Assembly: GCA_030848705.1 (NCBI GenBank)
Contig: CM061240.1
Span: forward strand, 125,166,998 to 125,230,997
Source of the DNA: Heracleum sosnowskyi
Taxonomy: Eukaryota; Streptophyta; Magnoliopsida; Apiales; Apiaceae
Direction of reading: 5' to 3'
DNA length: 64,000 bases
The notes under the pieces were generated by a model that did not search any database, was not told where the DNA came from, and was given only the letters and a program-made list of their open reading frames with translations. Positions 31,287-42,414 of the stretch are shown piece after piece. Positions within the stretch are counted from its first letter, which is position 1. Every line of letters starts with the position of its first letter. The translations under genes were made by a program, and so were the position numbers.

Positions 31287-32408
31287 CTACATACATGAAC
31301 ATGAGAAGCAACAAAGAAGCTCCAGGGAGTGAGAAGTGTAAACATGAGAAACATCAGAAAAGCTTTTGAGCACATTTGAGCACATGTCATGACTGGAAAT
31401 TATTTGTAACCGAGTTGTCTTCTGCAAAAGTATGTATAAGTAAAATTGTTTTATACCTAAGGCTATAATGGTTATGAGAATTCTTTTTATCCTGTAAGGT
31501 TGATTGTTTGATATCTGTATGTCTAGCATCTGGGCACAAAATTTGATTCATCTTTCTTATCCCTCATCCAATAAACTGACTCCCTTTGATGTTCGACGTT
31601 AATTTTGACCGGCCTTGTCAAAAAAAGAGGAGAGAGGGGGGGGGGGGGGGAGTCTGATTATTATAGGAGATGTGTTATCAATGTATAGATAGGGTTATTT
31701 CCTCAAAAACTAAATGACCATATCTATTTTAATAAAATGTGGTGCTGTGATGGAATATATTCCGTGACACCGTTCCTTGTTCAAAGTAGACACAGATAAA
31801 TATTTAAATAAACATAAGTAAGACCCTCCATATTATGCAACTAAAAACCAAATAAAATCCTACTATTATTTATGATAAGAATGACTAGGTCTATTCATCT
31901 TATAAAAAAAATTAGCTTCAGTATCACAAATGAGAAATGAATATACATATAATTCTACTTATCAGAGGATAACATGGTCAACCGGAAAGAAAAGGCAGCA
32001 AGGGTAGTAAGTTGAATAACTTGTGAAAAAGTGTCTTTGTGCAATATATATATACTAAAACAGAGCCAAGTTAGCCAAGACAATTACAGGCTCAAAGCCT
32101 CAAACTATTTATCAAGTCGTAATACACACACACACACACAAAACTAAAAATACAATTACCTTTACCATAACTTCACCGCGAGAATTTGATTTCATATAGA
32201 TAGGCAAATATATCTTTAACTTGTACATATTCCAGCTTTATAACCAGATTTTGAGATATAGACTATACTGCAAGGAAGTTCCCAACTTGTTCCTTTTTAC
32301 TTCAAACTTCATGTCTATTTGTATCCTTTCCGGAAGGAGGAAGGGGAAATCTGAAGTAAGAAATCAAATCAAAAAACAAATCAGTTCCATAGTTGGAAGC
32401 TAACTTAC

Positions 32409-32494
32409 TCTCTTGACTCACTATCAAAATGAATTACTTTGACAATGAACCAATCATCTTTATCAGCATCCTCTTGCCTGACCCTAGCTGCTAC
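32409..32494 (-). pseudogene. Captured exon resembling SGF29 (SAGA subunit)
   Basis: Acceptor ttgttttag, then 86 bp coding VAARVRQEDADKDDWFIVKV and IHFDSESRE, then donor ga|gtaagtta. The pattern VAARV, D-W-F/I-V-K-V-I-H-F-D matches the start of the tandem Tudor region of plant SGF29, the SAGA-complex reader of methylated histone H3K4. Only this exon is seen, so the piece is a transduplicated fragment and not a working gene. Identification is from memory of the family. Confidence 0.6.
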
Positions 32495-32665
32495 CTAAAA
32501 CAAGAAAAACAAATTAACCGTTTCAGAGAGAGATACAATTAGGATGTCGGCACAAGCTTATACAGTATTAACAACATCCTCTGTCATTGCAAAACAACAA
32601 AGTAAATAAATTTTTGAAGCAAATGTGGAAGTACATATAATGATGCAGCAAATCCAGAGAATGCT

Positions 32666-32965
32666 ATGAACCCCTTGATCCAGAAGTTATGTTCTGACTT
32701 TCAAATTGAGCTTCAACCAACTAATGCAACGAATTCTGGTAGTGGGGATATAGATGGCAAAGACCAAGCTGTAATTTGCAATATTGAATTTTCACTTGGT
32801 AGGTTTGAAGAGGAAAATGCCAAGAAATTGGTGAAAGAGTTATGTCGAGCACCAACATTAGTTAGAGGATTTTCACCTGATGGTTTGAAGAGGGTATACA
32901 GTATCTGTTTTAAATCGTGTGACCAGCTTCTGATACATAATATACTCTACGACAGATTAATGTAA
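32666..32965 (+). pseudogene. Open frame inside CACTA, unidentified (99 codons)
   Basis: Plus-strand frame beginning MNPLIQKLCSDFQIELQPTN, with CNIEFSLGRFEEENAKKLVK and LVRGFSPDGLKRVYSI. Composition looks protein-like and it lies opposite in strand to the other captured exons, so it may be from a second donor gene. The open frame also extends a little upstream of the ATG. No domain recognised. Confidence 0.4.
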
Positions 32966-33310
32966 ATGCAACTAAATCCAAGGATTTATTTATTTGTTTA
33001 ACTACTCTATCTATAATGAACATACTAAGATTCATATTAAGTCTCATACTGTTTAGTTTAGTAGTCGCTGAAAATTGTGATATGTACTTTTAAAGTCTAT
33101 ACACGCAATAGAAATGCAGGTCAACTGATTAACTTGTTCTTAAGTACAAGCTGAATTTATATAATTAACTTCGAATCCCAAGTAGATACGAAGATCCATT
33201 AAATTGTAAGTTACCAGTAACTATTTTATTTCTGTAGTTCTGTATATCTGGATCTTTCACTTGTTGCACAAACACAACTAAATGATGCTGAAACCATAAC
33301 TTAAGCAAAC

Positions 33311-33422
33311 CTGAAACTGTTGCTTTGTATTTTCCGTTGATCCTTCAGCAGATGAGCTCCTAGCAACAGCTTGAGCTAATGTTGGCAGAACAGTTCTCAT
33401 CATTGCGCCAATAAGTAAATTC
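33311..33422 (-). pseudogene. Captured exon-like fragment near the CACTA right end
   Basis: Minus-strand acceptor tttttttaagttag, 112 bp of open frame with MMRTVLPTLAQAVARSSSAE and GSTENTKQQFQ, and a donor-like cag|gtttgc. It could be a first coding exon, because the CT-rich tract just upstream on this strand (33630-33845) resembles a 5' UTR. Protein not identified. Confidence 0.4.
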
Positions 33423-33629
33423 CTAACTTAAAAAAACATAATATCAAGTTACCTACATCGACATAATTAAAGAGAAAGAGAGGAACAACAAACAAAATAC
33501 ACATAATAATCAAACAAAATACTCGAACATACACATATAATACACATATAATCGAACATACACATATAATCTAATTCAATAAAATAGAACAGAGTTGGAT
33601 ATATTACCTTTAATTGAAGCTTTACTTTA

Positions 33630-33845
33630 ATTGAAATTTTGGGGGTTTTTGGGTTTTGAAGTCGATTTTAGGGGTTAGGGTTTGAAATCGATTTTGGGGG
33701 TTTTTGGGTTTTGAGAGAGGTGAGAAAAGGGTGAGGCCGAGAGAGAGAGAGAGATATGAGTGAGGTGAGAGAGGGATGAGGCCGAGAGAGATGGTCGGGA
33801 GAGAGGTGAGAGAGAGTCTGAGAGAGGGTTAGATATGAGTGAGAT
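33630..33845. repeat. Purine-rich GA tract
   Basis: Plus strand is nearly all purine: gggggtttttgggttttg phrases, then (ga)n with gtgaggccgagagaga repeated. On the minus strand it is CT-rich, like the 5' leader of a plant gene, and may have been captured with the exons. Confidence 0.7.
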
Positions 33846-34146
33846 AAAAATATTTGTGTGTAATAAAAATTTTGGTACCAAAATTGCCCGCCCAATGAAA
33901 AAATTGAACTACCGCCTACATATTTCGGTCAAATTAAAAAAAGTGTATCATGTTATTGTAACGCTTTTCTGAAGTATTGCTATAGTTCTAAAATTTTCAA
34001 AATGCTTCTTAGGCTTGCAACACTTTTCCATTTAAAATAACTTTTTCAAAAGTATTACAATAGATATGCAGGTTTCTTGTCTATAGCAACATTTTATGCA
34101 ACACAACCATATGATGGGGTTGCAATAGGTCATTTTTGGTGTAGTG

Positions 34147-35741
34147 ATAGCTTCATAGCGGTTGGTCTCAGCTTTACAGCTGTTTGGCTCAGCTTCAAAG
34201 CACTTTGTTTTAGATTCATAGTAAGACATTTTCACTTGTTCTCTGAGCACTCGGGGGGTAGTGTATGCACACCCTACCTATCAGATGTCTTTTGACAAAT
34301 TTTACAATATTAATGAAACCTCTATTTCTGGTTCATATGGCAGTTCTTACTTGAATGTTTCGTTATTCTTTATATGCTTACTGTAGGAATTACGTGTGGA
34401 TAAAGATTCGATGCATGATTACCTCTGTTTAGTTCTTCACCATAAACAATTATATGATAAAGAACTGGGGGGGGGGGGGTAGTGATATACTATGTACAGG
34501 TTTAAATGTACAGGTTTAAATTACTAAATTCCGAAAATTTATTATTGGATTGGATTTAATATTATTGGATTGGATTTGATATTAGTGGATTGGATTTAAT
34601 ACTATTGGAATAGATTTAATTGGATTGGAAATTCGCACTCATAGATTATGAGGTAAAGGTTAATACTCATGGATTATGAGGTGAAGGTTAAGACTTACGG
34701 ATTATAAGTCACATGCTCATGCTTCCACCAGAGGACTGGTTTAATGAAGCCTCTGTTTTATATTGTTGTAAAACAAATAAAGCTTATTACAGCTTATATA
34801 AGCCCTAGGGATACTAGGCATAAACACTATTGTAAAGTGTGGGAGCCAAACACATGTCACACTCTGGATTAAACTCCTTGCACGATTGCAAGCTGGAACA
34901 CTAAATAGGTCAAAACTACACTAGGGAGGTTCAAGGTGGACAAACCCCTGAAGTTGTAGCACGGGTTAAGCTTCATACGGAATTATGAAGTACATGGAGG
35001 TTAATGACGCGTTACCCTAGGCAAAGATATGCATGGATAATCGATTTTTCCTAAGGCATTGGGTAAAATGGCTCGTGGATATTTTAATCTATGGAGTATG
35101 GACTATGTACCTGAGGAAATTAGGTGCAAGAGTGGTCTATTTATACATCAGATTATTGGAATAATTCTGTTGTGAATAACTTCTATCATCTACGGTTTAT
35201 ATCTCTGGATAAGAGGTAGAAAATAGCTCGGGTGAGCTTCAGGTTCATGGCTGCAATAACACAAATATGCGTGTTGGTAAACTTTATGTAAAACGTGATC
35301 TTATGGTATGGATCCTATTGGTTACCTATATGGCATATATCATGGATATTCTTGGATGGGCACATATCCATCTACTGGCCCAGGGATATTGGTTATCTAA
35401 CGCTGCAGAACGGGTTTAGCTTGCGTGTTCAGGACATGGGATAAGGCTGCAGTCAGCCGCATATAGGCATATCATGGCAATCTAAGGCATATACATTATA
35501 AAAATAGCATGGCAAGCCTAGGTATGAATTTTGAGCATGAGGTGAATAAAGTACGATAGAATTAAAAAGATGAAAACCAGAGTTAAAGGTTACATCTTGC
35601 GAGGTATTCGGAGGTACCCGCACCCTCATCCAATGTTTGAAACCCATGACGCGAACGCCAGAAATGTTATCAAAATAAAACCATAAATGTTAACCCTAAC
35701 CAGGGTGTAAATGTTTTTGGAAAAGGATTGGTAACCAGTGA
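34147..35741 (+). other. Gypsy non-coding region between pol and antisense gene
   Basis: No gene on either strand. It holds two G-rich stretches ending ggggggtagt (34253-34262 and 34467-34483) that resemble the element's own polypurine tract, a local tandem repeat (34535-34700) and otherwise unique-looking sequence. The antisense gene ends at 35742. Confidence 0.6.
34535..34700. repeat. Local tandem repeats
   Basis: Four or five units of attattggattggatttaat (about 24 bp, 34540-34635) are followed by about three units of ctcatggattatgaggt(a/g)aaggtta (34640-34700). Confidence 0.8.
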
Positions 35742-36771
35742 TCATGTAGCGGGATTGTCAGGAGAGGCATCAGGAACATCTTGATCAGGAGCTGGATTGG
35801 CTTTTTCCGCATTTTCCGTCGGAACTTCTGGGCTCGTCCCATCAACCACGCCCTGTGCCTCACCTTCAGGTTCCAGCTGGGCGGTCTTCTCCTGATCCAT
35901 AGCTGCAGCAGCTTCTTTCTTCTTAATATCTTCCACCAGCTTCACAGCATCATCTCCAAGCAAGGTCCAGTCTAAGGTCGGAAAGTGATCATACGTGGAT
36001 TCAATGTATTCGTTCACCCCGCGGCTATACCCTGCTTCGAATTTTTCACGCTTGGCTGCCTCACGGGTGGATCTTTCCAAAACAATGGTGGTATTAAGAG
36101 AATCTAGTTTCTTCTTGAAGTCCCCAACTTTCCTGGTATAAGAAGCCTGAAGGGCGTCCTTCTCGGCATCGATGTTCACTATGGAGGCGTTCAGTTGTTC
36201 ACGTTCTTTTAACAGCTTAGTCTCGGAAGCCTTAAGCTTCTTGCTAGTATCAGCTAACTTCTTCTTCTCATCTTCGCTTGTTTTCAAAAGGGATTTCAAC
36301 TGCCTAACTTCTTCAAGTAATTTATGATCACCACGGGCCGCTACCACCATCTCCTCATTACGTTTTAAGGTGTGGAAAAGACTTTGAGCTTCGCACCATA
36401 GGTGGTTGCCTTCGCAGCTTCAGACAAGCTCATCTTGTCCCATTCAGCAATAGCCTCTTCTGAAATCTGGCTTCCTGCCATGGCAAAAAACTTGCGGAAT
36501 AGAGAGTTGGAACCTTCACCTGGGGTACCAGGGGTTGTTGGCTTAGACTTTTTGCTGAGGCGGGATCCCGGGGCTTTGGCAGAATCAGTGGCAACTGCTG
36601 GTGGCAATTTCCTTTTGGACGAAGTGGTAGATTTGTCTTGGGAGGCATTAGTTGATTTCATCCTGGATATGGGGGTAGCCTCGATGGGAACAAGATCTTT
36701 CTCCTCGTCTCCAAAGAGGTCATCATAGCTTGCGGACTTGTTGACAAAAGATGGCACACCAGAAGCCATAT
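35742..36771 (-). pseudogene. Antisense additional gene of the gypsy, last exon
   Basis: Minus-strand exon after acceptor cttcctttcag. It begins MASGVPSFVNKSASYDDLFG, then a Lys/Ser/Pro-rich part (KRKLPPAVATDSAKAPG), and a helix-rich end (ISEEAIAEWDKMSLSEAAKA). A one-base frameshift near 36365-36400 moves the frame into a long coiled coil (VRQLKSLLKTSEDEKKKLAD onward) and an acidic Pro/Glu/Asp tail, with stop TGA at 35742-35744. It is the C-terminal part of the antisense protein whose earlier exons lie at 38452-38641 and 38728-39872. Such antisense ORFs between integrase and 3' LTR are known in Tat/Retand elements; their role is unknown. Confidence 0.75.
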
Positions 36772-36891
36772 CTGAAAGGAAGATCAAAGGTTAGCATATG
36801 AAAAATTTAAAAATACGAATGAAATGATAGTGTATTGAGAATGCACATAGGATGGTATGAAATGTAAAGATGCAATAGGAAACCTAATCTG

Positions 36892-38446
36892 TGTTAGTAT
36901 TAGTGCTCTAGAGACAATACTTTTATGTTTTAAAGAAAACATTTTATTATTATAAATTATGTTTTATTGATTATTATTATTAGTTTATTATGTCTTTATT
37001 TACTGCGTTATAAATGTTAGCATAATAAATGTCCTTGGAATTATGATACGTATTCGATATCTTTAAGTATGTGACTTAAAAATGAGATTATATGAATAGT
37101 ATCTTTATTCCTAAATATCCCTAGTCGAGTGTTATTATTTAAGGACAATAATAATGCACAGAGACTAGTATGTTTGTTGACTGATGACCACATCTCATTG
37201 GTCATAGGTATGGTGATACTAAAGTCAAAACATAGGTGCATGTAAGAGTACATGACACTGGATTGACCCGCCGTGAGATTACACATGTTAATAGTGTCAT
37301 AAGTAATTCTCACTGTGATCATGGTGTAATGATCCTTAGACCTGAAATCATTATATTTTTATACGAGAATTAATATACTTTGATTACATTAAAAGTTATC
37401 TTTGACCGGGTGATGATAAAAGTGGACATTGGGTATATTATGAATCGTATGAGAAATATGAATGATCTAGATGGGATTTAACCCTCCAAATTTTAGGAGC
37501 GATATTATTGGCCTCTTGTTTGAGTGAGACTAAGAAATACACGGCCGTGCTCAAATGTTGATTTGATTTATTAGTCTACTCATCGATCAAGAAAACCAAG
37601 ATTAAATTATGAAGAGGATGACACATTACATGCCTCGAGTTTAATCTATAATATTAAGGTTAAAGGGATTATACTACATGGAACATTATTCACGAAAGGC
37701 TTAATCGAATCACCGATTTAATTATTATTACTTGGGTGACAATGATGTATTACTAGATGCCGCTCATTGTTTACAATTTTAATTAGTCATTAAAATTATT
37801 ACCAACATAATAATAACCTACAGGGTCACACACAAAGAACGCTTGAAGGAGAAATAATTTAAATTATGAATTTAAATTTAAATAAGTAATGTATTCTATT
37901 TATAATATTAATTAAGTATGACTTGATTAATTATTTAAATAGAAAATGGAATTACTTAAACTAATTCTGAAATTAGTTATTAATTAATTAAGTGCGACTT
38001 AATTAAATAATAAATTGGAATTTCGGATTAGTATTTTTTATAATTGGATTATAATTAGAAAACTTATTTTCCTCTCTATATAAACTCTCAAAGAGGGCTG
38101 ATTTTAATGATGAAAAACGTTTTTATATTAAAACCCTAGCCGCTTATGAGAGCAAGAAAAGAGAGAGAGAAAGAAGCAGTTTTCGGGTGCTAGTACACAT
38201 CAATCCTTGAAGAAAAGCGTTCGTGTGGATACCGTAGAGCGTTGATCGCGAGAGCGGGATACATGGTGATTGAACAAGCTTTGGATCTCCATTAATCTTC
38301 CATTAATGAACTGTTAAAGCTTCTTAAGGTATTTATTCTTAATCTCCTAATTAAATCTTTTGTTTTCGCATGGATCCTGCGGAGGGGTTTCGAATTTTGA
38401 TTTATTTTTACGTTTTCCGTTACGTTTATGTGCTCGAAACCCTTCA
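36892..38446 (+). mobile_element. Solo LTR of an unrelated retrotransposon (1555 bp)
   Basis: Starts tgttagtattagtgctc and ends gctcgaaacccttca (TG...CA), with a perfect 5-bp duplication atctg (36887-36891, 38447-38451). A TATATAAA box lies at 38077-38084, followed by a leader-like region (gagagcaagaaaagagag) and a G+C-richer end, a normal LTR layout. No internal region or primer site adjoins it. It entered at the end of exon 2 of the antisense gene. Confidence 0.88.
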
Positions 38447-38451
38447 ATCTG

Positions 38452-38641
38452 TTGGAGGCTCCAGCTTCAGAGCCCTCTATTGAGATTAAATTCAAGGTCC
38501 TCTCATTTGACATGAAACCGTATTTAGCAAGGTTCTGGCTTGTCAGCAGACTAGCACCATCCCCTAGTGCTGCTGATAGTTTCAGGGCTTCTTGGGCTCT
38601 TTCCAGGGAGTGACCCTTGAGAGCAGTCTTACTTGGAATCT
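38452..38641 (-). pseudogene. Antisense additional gene, middle exon
   Basis: Minus-strand acceptor ttgcatag at 38642-38649 opens an exon reading KIPSKTALKGHSLERAQEAL and then KLSAALGDGASLLTSQN, AKYGFMSNERTLNLISIEGS, EAGASNR. The phase joins correctly to exon 1 (donor at 38722-38727) with one base carried over. The last codons and the presumed donor (ag|gtttcc) now lie beyond the solo LTR near 36885, so the exon end has been split by the insertion. Confidence 0.65.
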
Positions 38642-38727
38642 CTATGCAAGGTTTAAGTATGAGTTAAACCTCACCATTTAAATTATTCAGAAGCAAGAAA
38701 TACTGGAGTTATGCGCAGGATACTTAC

Positions 38728-39872
38728 TAGGACTTCTGTTAAATTCAGTTCTATAGGCTGGACAATCATAACAATACAGGAATTGAGGTAGCCAGTCAGT
38801 CATTCCCTTCCTATTTCCCTTGATGCACTGGCCATCATGGATGCCCCAGGCAGAGAGATAGAAGAAGCTAGAGTTTTTTCCTGTTTGTTTAAGTTGGTAA
38901 AAGAAACCCAACTCACGGGCGGACATCTTTTTCTCAAACTGTTGGTCATAAAAGATGAACATGCACATTGCCATTCGATAGGCATTCAGAGTCATTTGAA
39001 GCAGGGCAATGTCGTAGTAGGAAATAATATCGTGGATAAAAGGATGCAGAGGGATAGACAGACCCATTCTGAAAAAAGTGGCTGAAAACACGGCACAAGG
39101 TATCTGTTGGTCAGGTTCAAAGTTGTCAAAACGATGACACCTTTCCCCAGGGGAAGGTATCACCAGGCGACAGCTGGGCTGATGTTTCTGAAGAAGGAGC
39201 TTTAGTCTATTAGCATTCATTGAGGTGTCAAGTTCTTCGCAAGCTGGTATAAGACCTTGGGACTCAGAAGGGGCTTCTTCGTCCACCGAGGTCTCCACCT
39301 CAACCTCAGAGCTAGGTTCAAAATGAATGGAAGTTTTAGTTTTAGCAGACGAAACTTCTTCCTCGGAAGGATGATACCGTGTGAGGGAGAAATTTTTGGT
39401 TTCTAGGATTGGATTGTTCTCAGAGGATGTCTGTTGAGTGGTTGCAGGTCTTGAATATTTGATTTTATGAGAAAAAAGGTTGGTTCGGACTAGTGTGATA
39501 ACTTTATCGGGAATTGACACCTTATTCTTGGAACGGGTTCTGGTGCTAATTGGCTTAATGGTAGGTACTTTTGGCAGGGGAGTTTTGGTTAATGAGGTGT
39601 CAGAATCAAGGAGGTCAATACAATTCTGAGCTCCTGGGCGGTTGATTGCTGTGAGCTTGCCGCAGTTGAGCTCCCTGACATCTGCAAAAGATGGAGCAGG
39701 ATAAGTTAACCGCCAATAGGTCTTTTCTTGGTCGAGCAGATAGGAGGACAAGTAAACCATAAAGTCTGCAAGGGTTTCCAATTGGGGTTCTATGCGAAGT
39801 TGTCACTGGGGATTTAGGTCGAACAGATGGTGACCTGAGTAATTCCAGGGATTTTGGGGTTACAAATTCCAA
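38728..39872 (-). pseudogene. Antisense additional gene, first recognised exon (gypsy-type 'transposase' domain)
   Basis: Open minus-strand frame of about 365 codons. It starts without a clear ATG (ETLADFMVYLSSYLLDQEKT). The middle is low-complexity and acidic (SSEVEVETSVDEEAPSES). The C-terminal part reads FSATFFRMGLSIPLHPFIHD, NAYRMAMCMFIFY and FFYQLKQTGKNSSFFYLSAW. This matches the pattern of the 'putative gypsy type transposon' domain (Pfam Transposase_28 type), which occurs in extra ORFs of plant Tat elements. The exon ends at a strong donor cta|gtaagta (38721-38728). The start codon is undetermined; another frame is open from 39872, and an upstream exon is possible. Confidence 0.72.
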
Positions 39873-40920
39873 GTTTGTTTCTACACCTAAAGGACAGTTA
39901 GAGGTCCATAGAGGTCTTCACCTCGGGAGAAGTTGTAGTATGCAGAAATTTAAACCTAAAACTACAGGAAAAGGGTTTCAATTCTTTGCTTAAATCTTTT
40001 TATATGATGGCATATCAACGTTAATATTCTGGGATGTGTATGATATATATTATCAATTACACATACAAGCAAGAACAGTCAGGAAGACGAACAGACACAG
40101 TGTTGTATGCGATTCATGGCATCAAAAGAGACACGAGTTTGAAGGGTTTTAGGATTTTTACTTAGTTATATGATAGCGGAACAAGTAAAATCGAGCAGTT
40201 ATAGTTCATCAAAGGCGAGTATACATGGCACCTTGGATCCCAATTTGATTATGCTAATGATATAAGTTTGTGTGTGAGCATACATAATTGTGTATGTAAG
40301 TATATGTGCATATATCTATAAGATAGGCACATTTAAGGACGACATGCAACATCAAACAGAGGTTAAAAATGGCATACGGGGATAGATTCGTACCTTATGA
40401 AGGATTACAGGTGAGGGATCGTTGAAGGTTGGAAGATCGTCGGAACCCTGAGCCGTCCTAAAGCTTTTTCGATGGAGAAAAAAGTGGAGAGTGTGAAGTT
40501 TGTATTGGAAAAGAAAAGAAAGAAGGGAAGGGCATGTATTTAAATGCACGCGTGAATAGGAACAGGCACGCCAGGTGGTGCAATCTGGTTGGATAAAAAA
40601 AAAAAGGTAAAAAGGAAATTTGGAAGAATGGGAAGGATAAATGCAGGTGCATGATTCAATTTTCTAGGAGGAATACAAGAAGTTGGTTGTATATTAATTT
40701 GAAATTTGAACTTAGTTCAGGAGGATAATGTGTAAACAGATAGATAATTTTGTTGGAGTTGAAGCATGGGATTAATTTGCCAAAATACGAAGGGATATAC
40801 ATCGTGGAGCTTATTTGAGTATCAATTATTCAGCTAAGAATCTGCAGCTGGTTAAGAGGTTAAGAGTTGATCACTCAAAAATGAAATAGGTTTTTGGTTC
40901 CTTTTGTATTCAATACTGCA
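39873..40920. other. Non-coding region upstream of antisense gene
   Basis: No gene seen. It should include the promoter and leader of the antisense gene on the minus strand. A CT-rich minus-strand stretch (40450-40650) and an A-run at 40594-40605 are the only notable features. It ends at the gypsy polypurine tract. Confidence 0.5.
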
Positions 40921-40937
40921 AGGAACTGGGGGGTAGT
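40921..40937 (+). other. Gypsy polypurine tract
   Basis: aggaactggggggtagt directly before the 3' LTR: a purine-rich plus-strand primer site in the expected place. Confidence 0.8.
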
Positions 40938-41881
40938 TGTTGTGCCCTAAATCTCACATGGGTTCAATTTAAGGCCCATATTTGTTATAGGCCTAGTAGG
41001 GGTGTGTTGATCTAGGTTTGTATGTACGGAGGTGCATGTTTAGTATACTGAGGTGCAGGTTCAGTGTACTAAGGTGCAGGGTACTGATGAACATGCTTGG
41101 GATACCATGGGTCAGATGCATGGTATTCTAATGTGGTTCAGGGTGCCAAGACAGGTTTAAGGTGTTGAGTTTCAGGTAAGGGGCATTGAGGTTCAGGTGG
41201 TCTGAACCTCGAGACTGGTCTCAGGTGACAAGTAGTCGGGACCTCAGGAAGGCAGAATGCTAGTTGGACAAGGACTCAACAATCCTATACTTTAGGGGCA
41301 CATAAGTGTAACTGACGAAGGACTTCTAGGCTTACTAAAACGTACTAGATGGAGCAAATATAATCAATATAGGACTTGTATTTGTGGTTTCGGATATGCA
41401 TTACATGCATGAGGATTTATAGGACTTAGTTATGGATGTGGACTAGGACACTGGAAAGCTCGGCTGGAGCTACCCAATTCGACTATAACTCTGAGATGAA
41501 TTATCTTAGAGTAGCCGAATTTGCAGCAAGGAAGAAGTATAAACCTAATAGAACTACATGGGGCTTGATTCCTATAAATAGGATATGTAGGCAATTGACT
41601 AAAGGATTCAGATTTTTCACTCTTGAGAAGCATAAGGCACGTGCACCTCAGTGATACATAATCCGACGAATTTACTGGTAGTGTAGGATTTACGCTGCTT
41701 GTTTCGACCGGTGGTTTTGTCAACTCAGCCCCCAGAAACATACTTCAACCACCCTGTATCGGCTGCGAGTTACAGGTCCCTAGCTGCAAACCCACAGCTC
41801 CGTCCGACAACCAAGGACGTTTTTCTCGAATATTCCAGCGAGATTCTCTCAATTGTGTTGTACCAAATTTCTCTCACAACA
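40938..41881 (+). repeat. Gypsy 3' LTR (944 bp)
   Basis: Same start and end as the 5' LTR. It differs by roughly a dozen substitutions and keeps the 14 bp missing from the 5' copy. TATA box at 41573-41580. Followed by duplication gtctc (41882-41886). Confidence 0.94.
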
Positions 41882-42414
41882 GTCTCCATAGAACTTTATT
41901 CTCTCCCAGATTTAGTTTAAACTATTTTCTAAAAAAATTAGTTTCTGCCTTCAGAAAATTACTATTACCATATTTATCGTTTGATACCTTAAATTATATC
42001 ATCTTCTACGTTGTTATTAACATCTTGAATAGTCTAATGTGCTCCAATGGTGTCGATCGTTGTTGATTTTATCAAGTTACATGATAAAATGGACCAAAAC
42101 AGAATGATAATGGGAGTATACGACATTGTATTGCACATTTGAAAAAGGTATGAAATCTTGATAGAATCTAATAAATGTACCACCTTTGGCCAAATTTCAG
42201 AATTGTTTGTACTAAATTTCAGAGTATTTATCGTTCGATACCTTTAAGATGCTTAAACATTAATATTTAACCGTCATGTAGTATGTGTGTGTCAACTGTA
42301 GGAAATATAAGACTAGTTTCCAATTTTCAGAATGTAAGCCTCACTAAATCCATCACTACATATCTTTTTCAGTAACTTAATTAATGGTCTATATTCCCGA
42401 GTGTTACGACATAT

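Larger units (their letters stand above)
29635..34146. mobile_element. Non-autonomous CACTA element with captured gene pieces (4.5 kb)
   Basis: Termini cactacaccaaaaatgacct (29635) and aggtcatttttggtgtagtg (34146) are perfect inverted repeats that extend through attgcaacccca. The 3-bp duplication ata is on both sides (29632-29634, 34147-34149), as for CACTA/EnSpm. Subterminal zones (29650-30080 and 33940-34110) hold many tgcaacac/tgtaacac/gttacaat motifs, the likely transposase sites. There is no transposase gene. The interior carries exon-like blocks with splice signals mainly on the minus strand, one recognisable as SGF29, plus a purine-rich tract. It lies 87 bp after the gypsy pol stop. 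Confidence 0.92.
10189..41881 (+). mobile_element. Ty3/gypsy (Tat/Retand-type) LTR retrotransposon with five nested insertions
   Basis: LTRs at 10189-11118 and 40938-41881 bound the element. A 5-bp duplication gtctc flanks it (10184-10188, 41882-41886). A primer-binding site follows the 5' LTR and a G-rich polypurine tract precedes the 3' LTR. Gag-pol on the plus strand has the order gag, protease, RT, RNase H, integrase, which is gypsy order. Between pol and the 3' LTR lies a spliced gene on the opposite strand, a known habit of Tat-lineage elements. Insertions at 13262, 14626, 28512, 29635 and 36892 add about 18.4 kb; the original was about 13.3 kb. LTRs differ by roughly a dozen substitutions plus a 14-bp gap. 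Four TAG stops break gag-pol, so it is not autonomous now. Confidence 0.92.

Noticed and set aside
30387..31529. Various short frames in the left half of the small CACTA as genes
   Set aside because: Only the blocks with matching splice sites look like exons; the others cross those sites or are AT-rich chance frames.
41436..41920. Short open frames on both strands inside the gypsy LTRs (also 10721-11121 and 13378-13779)
   Set aside because: They recur only because the LTR recurs, carry no domain, and their frames cross LTR ends.
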